Assembly: GCA_016786665.1 (NCBI GenBank)
Contig: JAEUVZ010000030.1
Location: forward strand, 24,469-88,468
Reading direction: 5' to 3'
Length of the DNA stretch: 64,000 bases
Origin: Flavipsychrobacter sp.
GTDB taxonomy: Bacteria > Bacteroidota > Bacteroidia > Chitinophagales > Chitinophagaceae
Positions 49,338 to 58,356 of this stretch are shown here, one piece after another; positions within the stretch are counted from its first letter, which is position 1; each line of letters starts with the position of its first letter. A program made the translations under genes and the position numbers. The notes below the pieces were generated by a model. That model did not search any database, had not been told where the DNA came from, and saw nothing but the letters and a program-made list of their open reading frames with translations.

Positions 49338-52199
49338 CTATTGTTTTCCAGGTAGTATAATGGTAAAGGTAGTACCCAGGCCTGGTTGCGATGTGGCAGT
49401 TATTTCGCCATGATGGTTCAGCACTATCTTCTTGCACATAGCCAGGCCTATGCCCGTGCCGCTGTACTCAGTCTTACCATGCAGGCGCTGAAAGATGTTG
49501 AATATCCTGGCCGCATGCTCCTGGCCAAATCCTATACCGTTATCTGTAACCTCAATCTTATAGTACGTATTGCCGGGTGTAGCAGTCATCGACCCTGGTA
49601 AGGCGTCGTTATCTATAACCGCTGAGGTAATAGTGATGTGAGGAGGTATCCCTTCCTTTGCGAACTTCAGGGCGTTGGAGATAAGGTTGCTGAACAACTG
49701 CGACATCTGTTGCGGTGAGGCTTCCAAAGTTGGCAGGTGATGATAGCTAATGATAGCGGCCTTTTGGCTGATCATCAGTTCATAATCTACCAATATCCCG
49801 TCTATCAATGTATTCAAGTCTACGGTTCTGTAGGCATTTGCTTCGTCCCGCGATAGCTGCGAATAGTTCAGCACATCCCGTATCAGCCCTGTCATTCGCT
49901 CTGTGGAGTTATAGATTTTACCCAGGTAGCTTTTAGCCCGTTCCGGTATTTCTTCACCCAGGCTGGCTTCCAGCATCTGTGCGAATGTGCCTACTTTACG
50001 CAGTGGTTCTTGCAGGTCGTGCGAAGCGATGTAGGCAAATTGCTCCAGTTCGGCGTTAGAGCGGTGCAGGTTTTTATTAGCCGTGGCCAACTCCGCTGTT
50101 CGCTCAGCTACCACTTCTTCTATCTGCTGGCGCGCAATTACCTGTGGTGTAACATCTATGGCTACGGCCATGATATCTGATATAGAACCATCAGGTTCCC
50201 GTATGGGTTCCAGGCTGAAGTTGATGAATACATCCGTAGGTTTTCCGTCCCTTTTCAGGGTTGCTACCATTTCATTGGCTACAAAAGCACGCCCGGTGCG
50301 GCGTACATTGGACAGTATTTCTTCAAATCCCTGGTTAGCCACCTGCGGCATCGCTTCAAACACTGGTTTACCCAGCACATCTTTTGCCTCCACTCCCCAG
50401 AACTCGAACATCGCGTTGTTGGCCACGCGTATCACTGAGTTCTCTCCGCTGTATATGCAGGTGGCCATAGGCGCCTGCAATATTATATTCCGCAGATTCC
50501 GTTCGCTTTCTTCTATTTGCTGTTTGGCCCGGTTCAGGTCGGTTACTTCCGCGGCGGTATTCATTACTCCATAAACCTTTCCCCCGGCATCAAAAAGTGG
50601 GGTGAAGCTATAGTTGAACCAGAAGGACTGGAGCTTATCGTCTATCATTAAGTCTACCCTCTGGTTGCGGGCGTGGAAAGCCGTACCGGTTTCGTAGACG
50701 GTAGTAATCTGGTCAAAAATTTCCTGGTTCTCCAGCTCAGGTAGTATCTCAGTATATGTTTTTCCTATTACATCGTTACCCTTCCCCCATACGTCTATAA
50801 TCGACTGGTTGGCAAATGCAATGGTCTTTTCCGGTCCTGTGTATACGCCAATGGGGAACGGAGCTGAGTGTATTATGCTGCGCACCTGCTGCTCACTGTC
50901 GGCTACTTTCTGCCGGGCAACTTCTATATCGGTTACGTTGGCCGCGGTATTCATCACGCCATATACATTACCGTCGGCATCAAAGAGCGGGCTATAGCTA
51001 TAGTTGTAATAGAAGGTTTCCATCTGGCCGTCTACCATCAGCTCTATACGCTCGTTCCGGGAGTGGAATGCCTTGCCGGTAGTATATACCCTGTCCAGCG
51101 ACTCGTAAAACCCTTTGCCTTCCAGTTCCGGCAGCAGTTCGCTGAAGGTTTTTCCTTCTACCTGGTTGCCTTTACCCCAGGCATCTTTGATGCTTTGGTT
51201 GGCAAAAGCGATTTTCATTTCTTTGCCGGTCATGATGCCTATGGGCATAGGGGCTGCTTCTATCACTGCACGCAGGCGTTGTTCACTTTCTTCCAGTTGG
51301 CGCTTGGCTATCACCTTCTCGCTACTGTCGTGGCAAAGTATCATCACCCCTGTTATATTCTTGTCGCTATCCCTGTAGGGCTGGTACACCAGGTCCAGGA
51401 AGCCTTCTTTTTTTTGTCCGTCTATCAGCACGTAGTAGGGATGATCGTATAGATAGACGGGTTCTCCCGATATACGCACCTGCTCTATGATATTTTTAAA
51501 GTAGGGCTCTGTTTCGGGAATTATGTCAAAAACGGGTTGGCCTATAATGTCTTCCCATTTCTTATCTATCATTCTTGCATATAGTTCGTTGGCCAGTTCT
51601 ATACGCATTTCAGGCCCGTTCAGCAATACGATACCGAGGGCGGCCTCATCCATAAATTGCTGAAAACGCGTGTCCGACTCCTGCAGCTTTTTAACGGTGG
51701 TCACCTTTTCGGTAGTTTCATGGCATACTACCAGTACCCCCTCTATGGCTCCCGTGTCGCCTCTAACGGCGCTGTAGCCAAATGTCCAGTAAACATCTTC
51801 CAGCTTACCATTCCGGAAGATAGGTATTAGCTGGTCTTCGCTCCAGGTAGGCTCGCCGGTAGCTTTCACCTGTTGTATCAGCGGGTATATGATGTCCCAG
51901 ATCTCCGGCCAGCATTCAATAGCTTTCTGGCCCAGTGCCATAGGGTGCTTACCTTCCTTTCCCAGGCTGGGACGGTACGCGTCGTTGTAGAACTGTATGA
52001 GCTCATCGCCCCAGAAGAGGAACATAGGGAAGCGCGACGAAAGTATGATAGATAGTGTGGTGCGCAGGCTTTGCGGCCAATTACCAGGTGAGCCGAGTGG
52101 GGAAGTGGCCCAGTCGAATGTCCTTGTTAGCGCCCCGAGTTCGCCCCCGCCTTGCAGAAAATAGTGGTCAGTGTGGGGTCTAATGGCTGAAATTTCCAT
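49338..52199 (-). CDS. Five-PAS sensor histidine kinase
   Basis: A 953-residue soluble histidine kinase with no membrane segment. Order: PAS1 (about 45-165), PAS2 (172-295), PAS3 (303-427), PAS4 (431-555), PAS5 (559-685), a coiled-coil linker, HisKA with His727 in ASHDLQEPL, and HATPase (N-box about 838-843, DNGIGFG 886-892, GTGIGLA 914-920). PAS3 and PAS4 are close copies (both AFANQSI, GKGN, GKT, LPELE, YGVMNTAA), a recent tandem duplication. It is 61 nt downstream of its partner-like receiver gene. Probably a cytoplasmic redox, light or ligand sensor. Confidence 0.93.
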   Translation of the reverse strand: MEISAIRPHTDHYFLQGGGELGALTRTFDWATSPLGSPGNWPQSLRTTLSIILSSRFPMFLFWGDELIQFYNDAYRPSLGKEGKHPMALGQKAIECWPEIWDIIYPLIQQVKATGEPTWSEDQLIPIFRNGKLEDVYWTFGYSAVRGDTGAIEGVLVVCHETTEKVTTVKKLQESDTRFQQFMDEAALGIVLLNGPEMRIELANELYARMIDKKWEDIIGQPVFDIIPETEPYFKNIIEQVRISGEPVYLYDHPYYVLIDGQKKEGFLDLVYQPYRDSDKNITGVMILCHDSSEKVIAKRQLEESEQRLRAVIEAAPMPIGIMTGKEMKIAFANQSIKDAWGKGNQVEGKTFSELLPELEGKGFYESLDRVYTTGKAFHSRNERIELMVDGQMETFYYNYSYSPLFDADGNVYGVMNTAANVTDIEVARQKVADSEQQVRSIIHSAPFPIGVYTGPEKTIAFANQSIIDVWGKGNDVIGKTYTEILPELENQEIFDQITTVYETGTAFHARNQRVDLMIDDKLQSFWFNYSFTPLFDAGGKVYGVMNTAAEVTDLNRAKQQIEESERNLRNIILQAPMATCIYSGENSVIRVANNAMFEFWGVEAKDVLGKPVFEAMPQVANQGFEEILSNVRRTGRAFVANEMVATLKRDGKPTDVFINFSLEPIREPDGSISDIMAVAIDVTPQVIARQQIEEVVAERTAELATANKNLHRSNAELEQFAYIASHDLQEPLRKVGTFAQMLEASLGEEIPERAKSYLGKIYNSTERMTGLIRDVLNYSQLSRDEANAYRTVDLNTLIDGILVDYELMISQKAAIISYHHLPTLEASPQQMSQLFSNLISNALKFAKEGIPPHITITSAVIDNDALPGSMTATPGNTYYKIEVTDNGIGFGQEHAARIFNIFQRLHGKTEYSGTGIGLAMCKKIVLNHHGEITATSQPGLGTTFTIILPGKQ

Positions 52200-52260
52200 A
52201 AAATCAATCCGGTTATAAAATCATGCCATCTAACCGCCGCTACCAGTGGGTGGTATATGC

Positions 52261-52641
52261 TTAATGGATAATTCGTTTGAGGATGTCTACCAGGTCGTTA
52301 AACTTATCGGGCTTGGTAATAAAGTCTGCCGCCCCCAGGGCTTTGGCTTGCAGTATAGTAGGCGGGTGCGCGCTGGTAGAAAGAACGATAACAGGAATTT
52401 CAGCCAGTGCTTCGTGCCGCTTTATTTCGGCGAGGAACTCCTGCCCGCTCATCACCGGCATATTCAGGTCAAGAAATATGATATCGGTAACCAATGCGCC
52501 GGAAGAGAGTTTTTTTAATGCGTCTACACCGCTGCAGAAGGTATGGCATTCGGTGGCGGGTGCGGCCCGTTCCAGCGCGGTGACGAATATCTCCTGGTCG
52601 TCTACATCGTCGTCTATTACCAGTATCCTGCTATATACCAT
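52261..52641 (-). CDS. Single-domain response regulator (CheY-like)
   Basis: A 126-residue receiver domain only. Phospho-acceptor Asp58 (IIFLDLNMP), acidic triad DDD (10-12), Thr/Ser near 88-89 (VIVLSTS), and Lys110 (FITKPDKF) are all present. No output domain, so it acts by protein contact. It precedes the five-PAS kinase on the same strand. Confidence 0.93.
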   Translation of the reverse strand: MVYSRILVIDDDVDDQEIFVTALERAAPATECHTFCSGVDALKKLSSGALVTDIIFLDLNMPVMSGQEFLAEIKRHEALAEIPVIVLSTSAHPPTILQAKALGAADFITKPDKFNDLVDILKRIIH

Positions 52642-52730
52642 CTCTTATTGTGTGTTAGGAATACTAAAACTGGCCGTGCATCTAAAGTACAATTTTAATT
52701 TTCACCAGTAAATGATGGGAGGATTATTAA

Positions 52731-52755
52731 CAAAAAAAGGCGCTGAATCAGCGCC
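52731..52755 (-). terminator. Intrinsic terminator of the DUF4199 gene
   Basis: GGCGCTG (52739-52745) pairs with CAGCGCC (52749-52755). The T run on the minus strand corresponds to the A run at 52732-52738. Confidence 0.75.
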
Positions 52756-52777
52756 CGTTTTCGAGTTTATACCGGCC

Positions 52778-53302
52778 CTATACCGGGGCCCCAGGCCGCC
52801 TGGTTACAGCCAGCACTATGGCGGCAATCAGTACAATAACCAGCTGCACCGGTACTATCTCCACATAGGTCATTCCCGCCCGGAAAAGAGGGTCGCTGTC
52901 GTAACGCTCCCAAAATTCACGATTGCTTTCTACGTGTTTGGCTATTTCCTGCTCGGTAGCACCGTGCTGTTTCATGCTCCGTGCTTCGTAGGCAGAATAG
53001 GTTTTGCCAAAGTTCGCCGGGCCGGTAACCATCCAGGCAGCCACATACAGCGTGCTGGCTATCAGGGTCATCAACAGGCCGGCTTTAAATGCTTTCCCGA
53101 AGCTGATACGGCCACCCAGTTGTTTCTTCAGCCGCGCCATACCAAACCACATTACTACGGCTGCCAGTATCATGCTGGCAAAGCCGATGTACATGCCATA
53201 TTCATAATTCAGGCTTCCGGTATTGAACAGGCTGCTGCCTCCTAACACTACGGCGCAGATAATTCCGGCGATAAGGCCGTAAACAAGAACAATTTTTTTC
53301 AT
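52778..53302 (-). CDS. DUF4199 membrane protein
   Basis: A 174-residue Bacteroidota membrane protein. Four hydrophobic segments (about 5-22, 37-56, 72-92, 143-166) and the DUF4199-type central loop with EARSMKQHGATEQEIAKHV. Function unknown. It lies 115 nt downstream of the LuxR-type regulator on the same strand, with a 7-2-7 dyad in between. Confidence 0.85.
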   Translation of the reverse strand: MKKIVLVYGLIAGIICAVVLGGSSLFNTGSLNYEYGMYIGFASMILAAVVMWFGMARLKKQLGGRISFGKAFKAGLLMTLIASTLYVAAWMVTGPANFGKTYSAYEARSMKQHGATEQEIAKHVESNREFWERYDSDPLFRAGMTYVEIVPVQLVIVLIAAIVLAVTRRPGAPV

Positions 53303-53357
53303 GCTATATTTCTTTTTGGTTCAGGGATAAAGTAAGCTTGTCCGCAGAGAATTCCGT

Positions 53358-53373
53358 TCATACTAAAGTATGA
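53358..53373. promoter_or_regulatory. 7-2-7 dyad, candidate LuxR/NarL-type operator
   Basis: TCATACT-AA-AGTATGA, a perfect heptamer-2-heptamer inverted repeat 55 nt upstream of the DUF4199 ATG and downstream of the LuxR-type gene. NarL/FixJ-type helix-turn-helix dimers often use heptamers in 7-2-7 geometry. No other perfect dyad was noticed in this gap. Confidence 0.5.
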
Positions 53374-53417
53374 TTTAGCGTGAAATGCCTTCAAATTCAT
53401 GCTTTAGAGCGAATGGG

Positions 53418-53903
53418 TCAGGGTATGAGCTTTAGTTCCTTTGCCCGGCTCACCGCTTGTGTTCTCCGTTTCACATCCAGCTTCACGAACAAATTTGATG
53501 CATGTGTTTTTATGGTATGTATGGAGAGGAAGGTCTTTTCGGCTATCTCCTGGTTGCTGTAGCCCTGGGCCATCAACTCCAGTATCTCCATCTCGCGTTT
53601 ACTGATGCCCAGCTCATCGGGGGATGCCATGGGGTGGGGCACGGCTGTGGCAGCCGCAGCCGCTGGTAGGGTAATGTAGACAGGCTTTTCTACCACCACT
53701 TCTATTTCCCGGTGGATGATCTCCTTTTTAGGGCTGGTAAGTTTGCGCCCCGCCCATACCCCTAAGCCCGTAAACAGGATAGCCAGTATAGCGCCATATA
53801 TCTCGAAGGAATGCGTCAGCACCAGGTAGCGGTACTCCACCCACTTGATAGTAACGGCCAGCAGCGCCAGCACCGCGCCTGATATGATGGCTTGCTTTTT
53901 CAT
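53418..53903 (-). CDS. Membrane-anchored LuxR-type regulator
   Basis: A 161-residue protein. Two hydrophobic segments (about 6-20 and 34-52) with a short loop, then a basic stretch RREIEVVVEKP-like region, an Ala/Pro linker, and a C-terminal LuxR helix-turn-helix (about 98-161: LGISKREMEILELMAQGYSN, then TIKTHASNLFVKLDVKRRTQAV). There is no receiver domain. DNA binding by a protein fixed to the inner membrane would be direct one-component signalling. It is in a run with the 96-residue membrane protein and rfbA. Confidence 0.8.
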   Translation of the reverse strand: MKKQAIISGAVLALLAVTIKWVEYRYLVLTHSFEIYGAILAILFTGLGVWAGRKLTSPKKEIIHREIEVVVEKPVYITLPAAAAATAVPHPMASPDELGISKREMEILELMAQGYSNQEIAEKTFLSIHTIKTHASNLFVKLDVKRRTQAVSRAKELKLIP

Positions 53904-53919
53904 CCGATGGGCAAAATTA

Positions 53920-54210
53920 CTAATTTTTACTGGGCTGTCTTCGCTGTTGCATTCGTTTGATTAAATAGCTGATAATCAATGTGTATGTCGTTGGTATGCC
54001 AACTAATGCTGCAATAGAAAGGAGGGCAGAAAGGACCCTGCTTTGCTCACCGGCTGCTGCTATGTATGCGCCAATAAAGTAAGTGGTAAAGATGCAAAGC
54101 ACTACTATACCTATGGCCAACGCTACACGGGCCGGCGCCGGTAAGGCTACCCGTTTCTTGAGTATAAATGTAGCCAGCGAATACCAAATTACAGGGATTA
54201 TGACATACAT
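53920..54210 (-). CDS. Small three-helix membrane protein, unknown
   Basis: A 96-residue protein with hydrophobic segments at about 3-17, 27-50 and 60-84 and a basic C-terminus (KRMQQRRQPSKN). Its stop is 16 nt before the LuxR-type gene start and its start is 20 nt after the rfbA stop, so it lies in the same transcription unit. No family recognised. Confidence 0.65.
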   Translation of the reverse strand: MYVIIPVIWYSLATFILKKRVALPAPARVALAIGIVVLCIFTTYFIGAYIAAAGEQSRVLSALLSIAALVGIPTTYTLIISYLIKRMQQRRQPSKN

Positions 54211-54230
54211 TGGTTTGGGTTATTAGTGGG

Positions 54231-55112
54231 CTACAGGTCGGTTCCCAGGCCTTCTTCGGCCACCCGGTGCAGGTAAGTGCCATAGCCGCTCTTGATATAT
54301 TTGTCGCCCAGTGTGGTAAGCTGGGTACGCTCTATAAAGCCCATGCGGTAAGCTATCTCTTCTATACAGCCTATTTTCAGGCCCTGCCGTTTCTCTATCA
54401 CTTCTATGAACTGGCCGGCTTGTATCAGCGAATCGAAGGTGCCGGTGTCCAGCCATGCCGTACCGCGGTCAAGTACACCTACTTCCAGTTTGCCTCGTTC
54501 CAGGTAAGTTTTGTTCACGTCCGTTATTTCCAGTTCGCCCCTTACTGAGGGTTTCATGTTCCGGGCTATTTCTACCACGCTGTTGTCGTAGAAGTACAGG
54601 CCGGGTACTGCGTAGTTCGATTTCGGCTTCGCCGGCTTTTCTTCTATGCTCAGTACTTTAAAGTCTTTGTCAAACTCCACTACGCCATAGCGCTCCGGGT
54701 CGTGCACCTGGTAGGCGAAAACAACAGCGCCATCGGGGTTCACTTTATCCTTCAGCAGGGTACCCATGCCCGAACCGTGAAAGATGTTGTCGCCCAGTAT
54801 CAGCGCCACAGGGTCATCCCCTATAAAGTCGGCACCCAGCAGAAAGGCCTGCGCCAGTCCGTCCGGGCTGGGCTGCACTACATAGCTGAATTGGCAGCCT
54901 ATCTCGCTGCCATCGCCCAATAGCTTTTTAAATCCCGCCTGGTCTTCCGGCGTGGTAATGATGAGAATCTCATTAATACCCGCCAGCATTAGTGTGGAAA
55001 GCGGATAGTAGATCATCGGCTTGTCGTACACCGGCATCAGCTGCTTGCTCACGGCAATGGTAAGGGGGTATAACCTCGTTCCCGAGCCACCGGCCAGAAT
55101 AATACCTTTCAT
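54231..55112 (-). CDS. rfbA: Glucose-1-phosphate thymidylyltransferase
   Basis: A 293-residue enzyme, first step of dTDP-sugar synthesis. Seen: [45 protein letters not shown], and [19 protein letters not shown]. Normal length. Only 3 nt after rfbB, in one operon. Confidence 0.97.
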   Translation of the reverse strand: MKGIILAGGSGTRLYPLTIAVSKQLMPVYDKPMIYYPLSTLMLAGINEILIITTPEDQAGFKKLLGDGSEIGCQFSYVVQPSPDGLAQAFLLGADFIGDDPVALILGDNIFHGSGMGTLLKDKVNPDGAVVFAYQVHDPERYGVVEFDKDFKVLSIEEKPAKPKSNYAVPGLYFYDNSVVEIARNMKPSVRGELEITDVNKTYLERGKLEVGVLDRGTAWLDTGTFDSLIQAGQFIEVIEKRQGLKIGCIEEIAYRMGFIERTQLTTLGDKYIKSGYGTYLHRVAEEGLGTDL

Positions 55113-55115
55113 CGA

Positions 55116-56171
55116 TTAACTATTTGCGTATTGAGATTCGTAATATTTCTGATAGTCACCACTCGTCACATGATTCAGCCATTCTTCGTTCGCCAGGTAC
55201 CATTCAATGGTTTTGGCCAGGCCTTGCTCAAAGGTTACCGAAGGTTCCCATCCCAGTTCGTTCTTTATCTTGTTGGCGTCTATGGCATAGCGCCGGTCGT
55301 GGCCGGGACGGTCCTTTACGTAGGTTATCAGCTTATCGGCGGTGCCGGGTTCGTTACCTATCTGTTTGTCCACTTCGGCGCACATCAGCTTTACCAGCTC
55401 TATGTTCTGCCATTCGTTGAAGCCGCCAATATTGTAGGTTTCAGCATTGCACCCCTTATGGTACACATCGTCTATGGCGCGTGCATGGTCTATTACATAC
55501 AGCCAGTCCCTGGTGTATTTGCCATCCCCGTATACGGGCAGGGGCTTGCTGCTGCGGATATTGTTGATAAAGAGCGGTATCAGTTTTTCCGGAAACTGGT
55601 TGGGGCCGTAGTTGTTAGAGCAATTGCTGATAACGAACGGCAGCCCGTAAGTATTGCCGTAGGCGCGCACTATGTGGTCGGAAGAAGCTTTGGAAGCCGA
55701 GTAGGGCGACTGCGGGTCGTATGGCGTTGTCTCCAGGAAAAAGCCTGTTTCGCCCAGCGAGCCATATACCTCATCGGTTGATACATGGTAGAAGCGTTTA
55801 CCTTCATAGCTTCCCTTCCAGGACTCCCGGGCGGCGTTCAGCAGGTTGGCCGTTCCCATTATGTTGGTCAGCAGAAAAGCGTTGGGGTTGGTAATAGAGC
55901 GGTCCACATGGCTTTCGGCGGCCAGGTGTATCACCCCGTCAAAGGCGTAATCTGCAAACAGCTTATTCATCGCTGCCGCATCGGTAATATCCGCTTTTAC
56001 AAAAGTGTAATTCGGGGCGTTTTCTATGTCTTGCAGGTTTTCCAGGTTGCCGGCGTAAGTGAGGGCATCCAGGTTCACTATTCTGTATTCGGGATACTTA
56101 TTTACAAAAAGTCGTACTACATGCGAGCCTATAAACCCGGCCCCACCGGTTATCAATACGGTTTTATCCAT
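55116..56171 (-). CDS. rfbB: dTDP-glucose 4,6-dehydratase
   Basis: A 351-residue NAD-dependent dehydratase, second step of dTDP-sugar synthesis. Seen: GGAGFIGSHVVRLF, ESHVDRSI, catalytic STDEVYG and YSASKASSDH (Tyr-x3-Lys), RTDWL-type TRDWLYV, and NNYGPNQFPEKL. Leads the operon rfbB-rfbA-small membrane protein-LuxR. Confidence 0.97.
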   Translation of the reverse strand: MDKTVLITGGAGFIGSHVVRLFVNKYPEYRIVNLDALTYAGNLENLQDIENAPNYTFVKADITDAAAMNKLFADYAFDGVIHLAAESHVDRSITNPNAFLLTNIMGTANLLNAARESWKGSYEGKRFYHVSTDEVYGSLGETGFFLETTPYDPQSPYSASKASSDHIVRAYGNTYGLPFVISNCSNNYGPNQFPEKLIPLFINNIRSSKPLPVYGDGKYTRDWLYVIDHARAIDDVYHKGCNAETYNIGGFNEWQNIELVKLMCAEVDKQIGNEPGTADKLITYVKDRPGHDRRYAIDANKIKNELGWEPSVTFEQGLAKTIEWYLANEEWLNHVTSGDYQKYYESQYANS

Positions 56172-56223
56172 AATGCGAAAGTAATTGAACTCCTCTAAAC
56201 GTGTTCATAAAGGTACCTAAATA

Positions 56224-56258
56224 ACAAGCCCTTTGCAATATTATTGCAAAGGGCTTGT
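56224..56258 (-). terminator. Terminator between accC and rfbB
   Basis: 17-bp arms, ACAAGCCCTTTGCAATA (56224-56240) with TATTGCAAAGGGCTTGT (56242-56258), 53 nt upstream of the rfbB ATG. It most likely ends the accB-accC transcript. Confidence 0.7.
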
Positions 56259-56270
56259 GTGAACCCGGTG

Positions 56271-56305
56271 TCTGAACCGGGATTAAACTGATTTATACGA
56301 TTAGC
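56271..56305 (+). repeat. Dispersed degenerate GATT-type element, copy C
   Basis: TCTGAACCGGGATTAAACTG followed by ATTTATACGATTAGC, aligning with copies A and B, next to the accC terminator. Confidence 0.5.
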
Positions 56306-56348
56306 AACGGTTCGTTGCGATTCTCACCATGAGTAGGGCCGGTTCCAA

Positions 56349-57686
56349 CTATACCAGCTTAAACGTCTCAATGAACTTCGTGGTAAAGTCCCCTTCTTTA
56401 AACTTTTCGTCCTTCATCAGTTGCTGATGGAAAGGTATGGTCGTTTTTATTCCTTCTATCACATACTCGCTCAGGGCGCGCTCCATGGTGCATATAGCTT
56501 CTTCGCGTGTCTGCGCAACGGCTATAATTTTAGCAATCATAGAGTCGTAGAACGGCGGAATGGAGTAGCCCGCGTAGATATGGGAGTCTACGCGCACGCC
56601 ATGGCCACCCGGTGTGTGCAGTACCGTAATGGCACCCGGGCTGGGACGGAAATCATTATACGGGTCCTCGGCATTTATGCGGCACTCTATGGCATGCATC
56701 TCCGGTTCGTAATCTTTACCGCTGATGGCGATGCCCGCCGCTATCTTTATTTGCTCTTTTATCAGGTCGTAGTTGATCACTTCTTCCGTTACGCCGTGCT
56801 CTACCTGTATACGGGTATTCATTTCCATGAAGTAGAAGTTGCGGTGCTTATCTACCAGGAACTCGATAGTGCCCACGCTTTCGTAATTAATGGCCCGTGC
56901 CGCCGCTTTGGCCGCTTCGCCCATTTTCTTACGCAGGTCGGGGGTCATGAATGGTGACGGAGACTCCTCCACCAGCTTCTGGTGACGGCGTTGTATAGAG
57001 CAGTCGCGCTCGCTCAGGTGGCATACGTGTCCAAACTGGTCGCCTGCTACCTGTATTTCTATGTGGCGGGGTTCCTCCACAAATTTCTCCATGTATATGC
57101 CGTCGTTCTTGAAGGCCGCGCCCGCTTCCGCTTTGGCGGAGTCGTAGTTGCGCTCTATCTCTTCTTCGCTCCACACCACGCGCATACCTTTACCCCCGCC
57201 ACCGGCGGTTGCTTTCAGTATTATGGGGTAGCCCATTTCTTTAGCCAATACTTTGGCTTGCTCCAGGCTTTCCAGCAATCCCTCGGAACCGGGTATGCAG
57301 GGCACGCCGGCCTTTATCATGGTTTCCTTGGCTGTTATCTTGTCGCCCATCATGCGTATCATGTCGCCGGTGGGGCCAATAAACTTGATGTTGTATTGTT
57401 TACAGATATCGGCGAAGTTGGCGTTTTCCGCCAGGAAGCCGTAGCCCGGGTGTATCGCGTCGGCATTGGTTATTTCCGCTGCCGCCATTATGTGGGGTAT
57501 GTTCAGGTAAGAGTCAGAGCTCTGCGCCTTACCGATACATACTGCCTCATCAGCAAAGCGTACGTGCAGGCTATCCTTGTCTGCGGTGGAATAGACAGCT
57601 ACGGTCTTGATACCCATTTCACGACAGGTACGAATGATACGCAGGGCTATTTCACCACGATTGGCAATGAGTATCTTTTTAAACAT
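56349..57686 (-). CDS. accC: Acetyl-CoA carboxylase, biotin carboxylase subunit
   Basis: A 445-residue ATP-grasp enzyme that carboxylates biotin on AccB. Seen: [33 protein letters not shown], the glycine-rich [27 protein letters not shown], and RINAEDP. Normal length. It follows accB by 148 nt on the same strand. Confidence 0.97.
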   Translation of the reverse strand: MFKKILIANRGEIALRIIRTCREMGIKTVAVYSTADKDSLHVRFADEAVCIGKAQSSDSYLNIPHIMAAAEITNADAIHPGYGFLAENANFADICKQYNIKFIGPTGDMIRMMGDKITAKETMIKAGVPCIPGSEGLLESLEQAKVLAKEMGYPIILKATAGGGGKGMRVVWSEEEIERNYDSAKAEAGAAFKNDGIYMEKFVEEPRHIEIQVAGDQFGHVCHLSERDCSIQRRHQKLVEESPSPFMTPDLRKKMGEAAKAAARAINYESVGTIEFLVDKHRNFYFMEMNTRIQVEHGVTEEVINYDLIKEQIKIAAGIAISGKDYEPEMHAIECRINAEDPYNDFRPSPGAITVLHTPGGHGVRVDSHIYAGYSIPPFYDSMIAKIIAVAQTREEAICTMERALSEYVIEGIKTTIPFHQQLMKDEKFKEGDFTTKFIETFKLV

Positions 57687-57782
57687 AGTATCTTAATTTC
57701 TCAATGGCTCCAGCTGTAAGCTATAGCGTCCATTGATGTTTTAATTGATTAGTTATCGTTCAGCAACGTAATTGTTTACTTA

Positions 57783-57818
57783 AATGGCTCAAATTAATTG
57801 AGCCATTGAGGAATTGAG
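57783..57818. repeat. Tandem ATTGAG octamers in the accB-accC gap
   Basis: Three head-to-tail copies of the octamer nnATTGAG (57795-57818), with AATGGCTCAA/TTGAGCCATT (57783-57807) forming a hairpin. The rest of the 148-nt gap shows no gene. Confidence 0.5.
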
Positions 57819-57834
57819 CAATTCATCCGTTGAT

Positions 57835-58323
57835 TTACGCCGGTTCTACCAGGAACAGCGGTTGATCGTACTCCACGGGAGAAGCGTCGTCTATCAGTAC
57901 CTTCACCACTTTTCCGCTCACTTCGCACTCTATCTCGTTGAACAGCTTCATCGCTTCTATAATGCAGATGGGCTGGCCCTGTTTTACCTCGTCGCCCACG
58001 TTTACAAACGGTGGCTTATCGGGGGAAGAGCTGCGGTAGAACGTACCAATCATGGGCGACTTTACGGTCACCAGTTTGTCGTTGGCCGCCGGTGCCGCTG
58101 CAGGTGCCGCAGGTGAGGCAGCGGGTGCTGCCTGTGGCGCAGCCTGCGGTGCAGGTGCCATTTGCTGCATAGGCATAGCCTGTGGCTGTATCGCTACATA
58201 TTGAGTTTCACTTGGCTGAGCCTGCTTTATGGTGATTTTGAATTCACCCTCTTCCACGCTCAGTTCGCTGATGTTTGATTTGTTGATGATCTTTATCAGC
58301 TCCTGTATCTGTTTAAACTCCAT
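57835..58323 (-). CDS. accB: Acetyl-CoA carboxylase biotin carboxyl carrier protein
   Basis: A 162-residue BCCP. Pro/Ala-rich linker (about 50-80), then the biotinyl domain with the EAMK site Lys126 ([13 protein letters not shown]) and thumb-like region. It carries CO2 between AccC and carboxyltransferase. It follows efp by 33 nt in one operon (efp-accB-accC). Confidence 0.97.
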   Translation of the reverse strand: MEFKQIQELIKIINKSNISELSVEEGEFKITIKQAQPSETQYVAIQPQAMPMQQMAPAPQAAPQAAPAASPAAPAAAPAANDKLVTVKSPMIGTFYRSSSPDKPPFVNVGDEVKQGQPICIIEAMKLFNEIECEVSGKVVKVLIDDASPVEYDQPLFLVEPA

Positions 58324-58356
58324 AAAAATATTTTAGTTAGAATAAGAAACGGGTAA

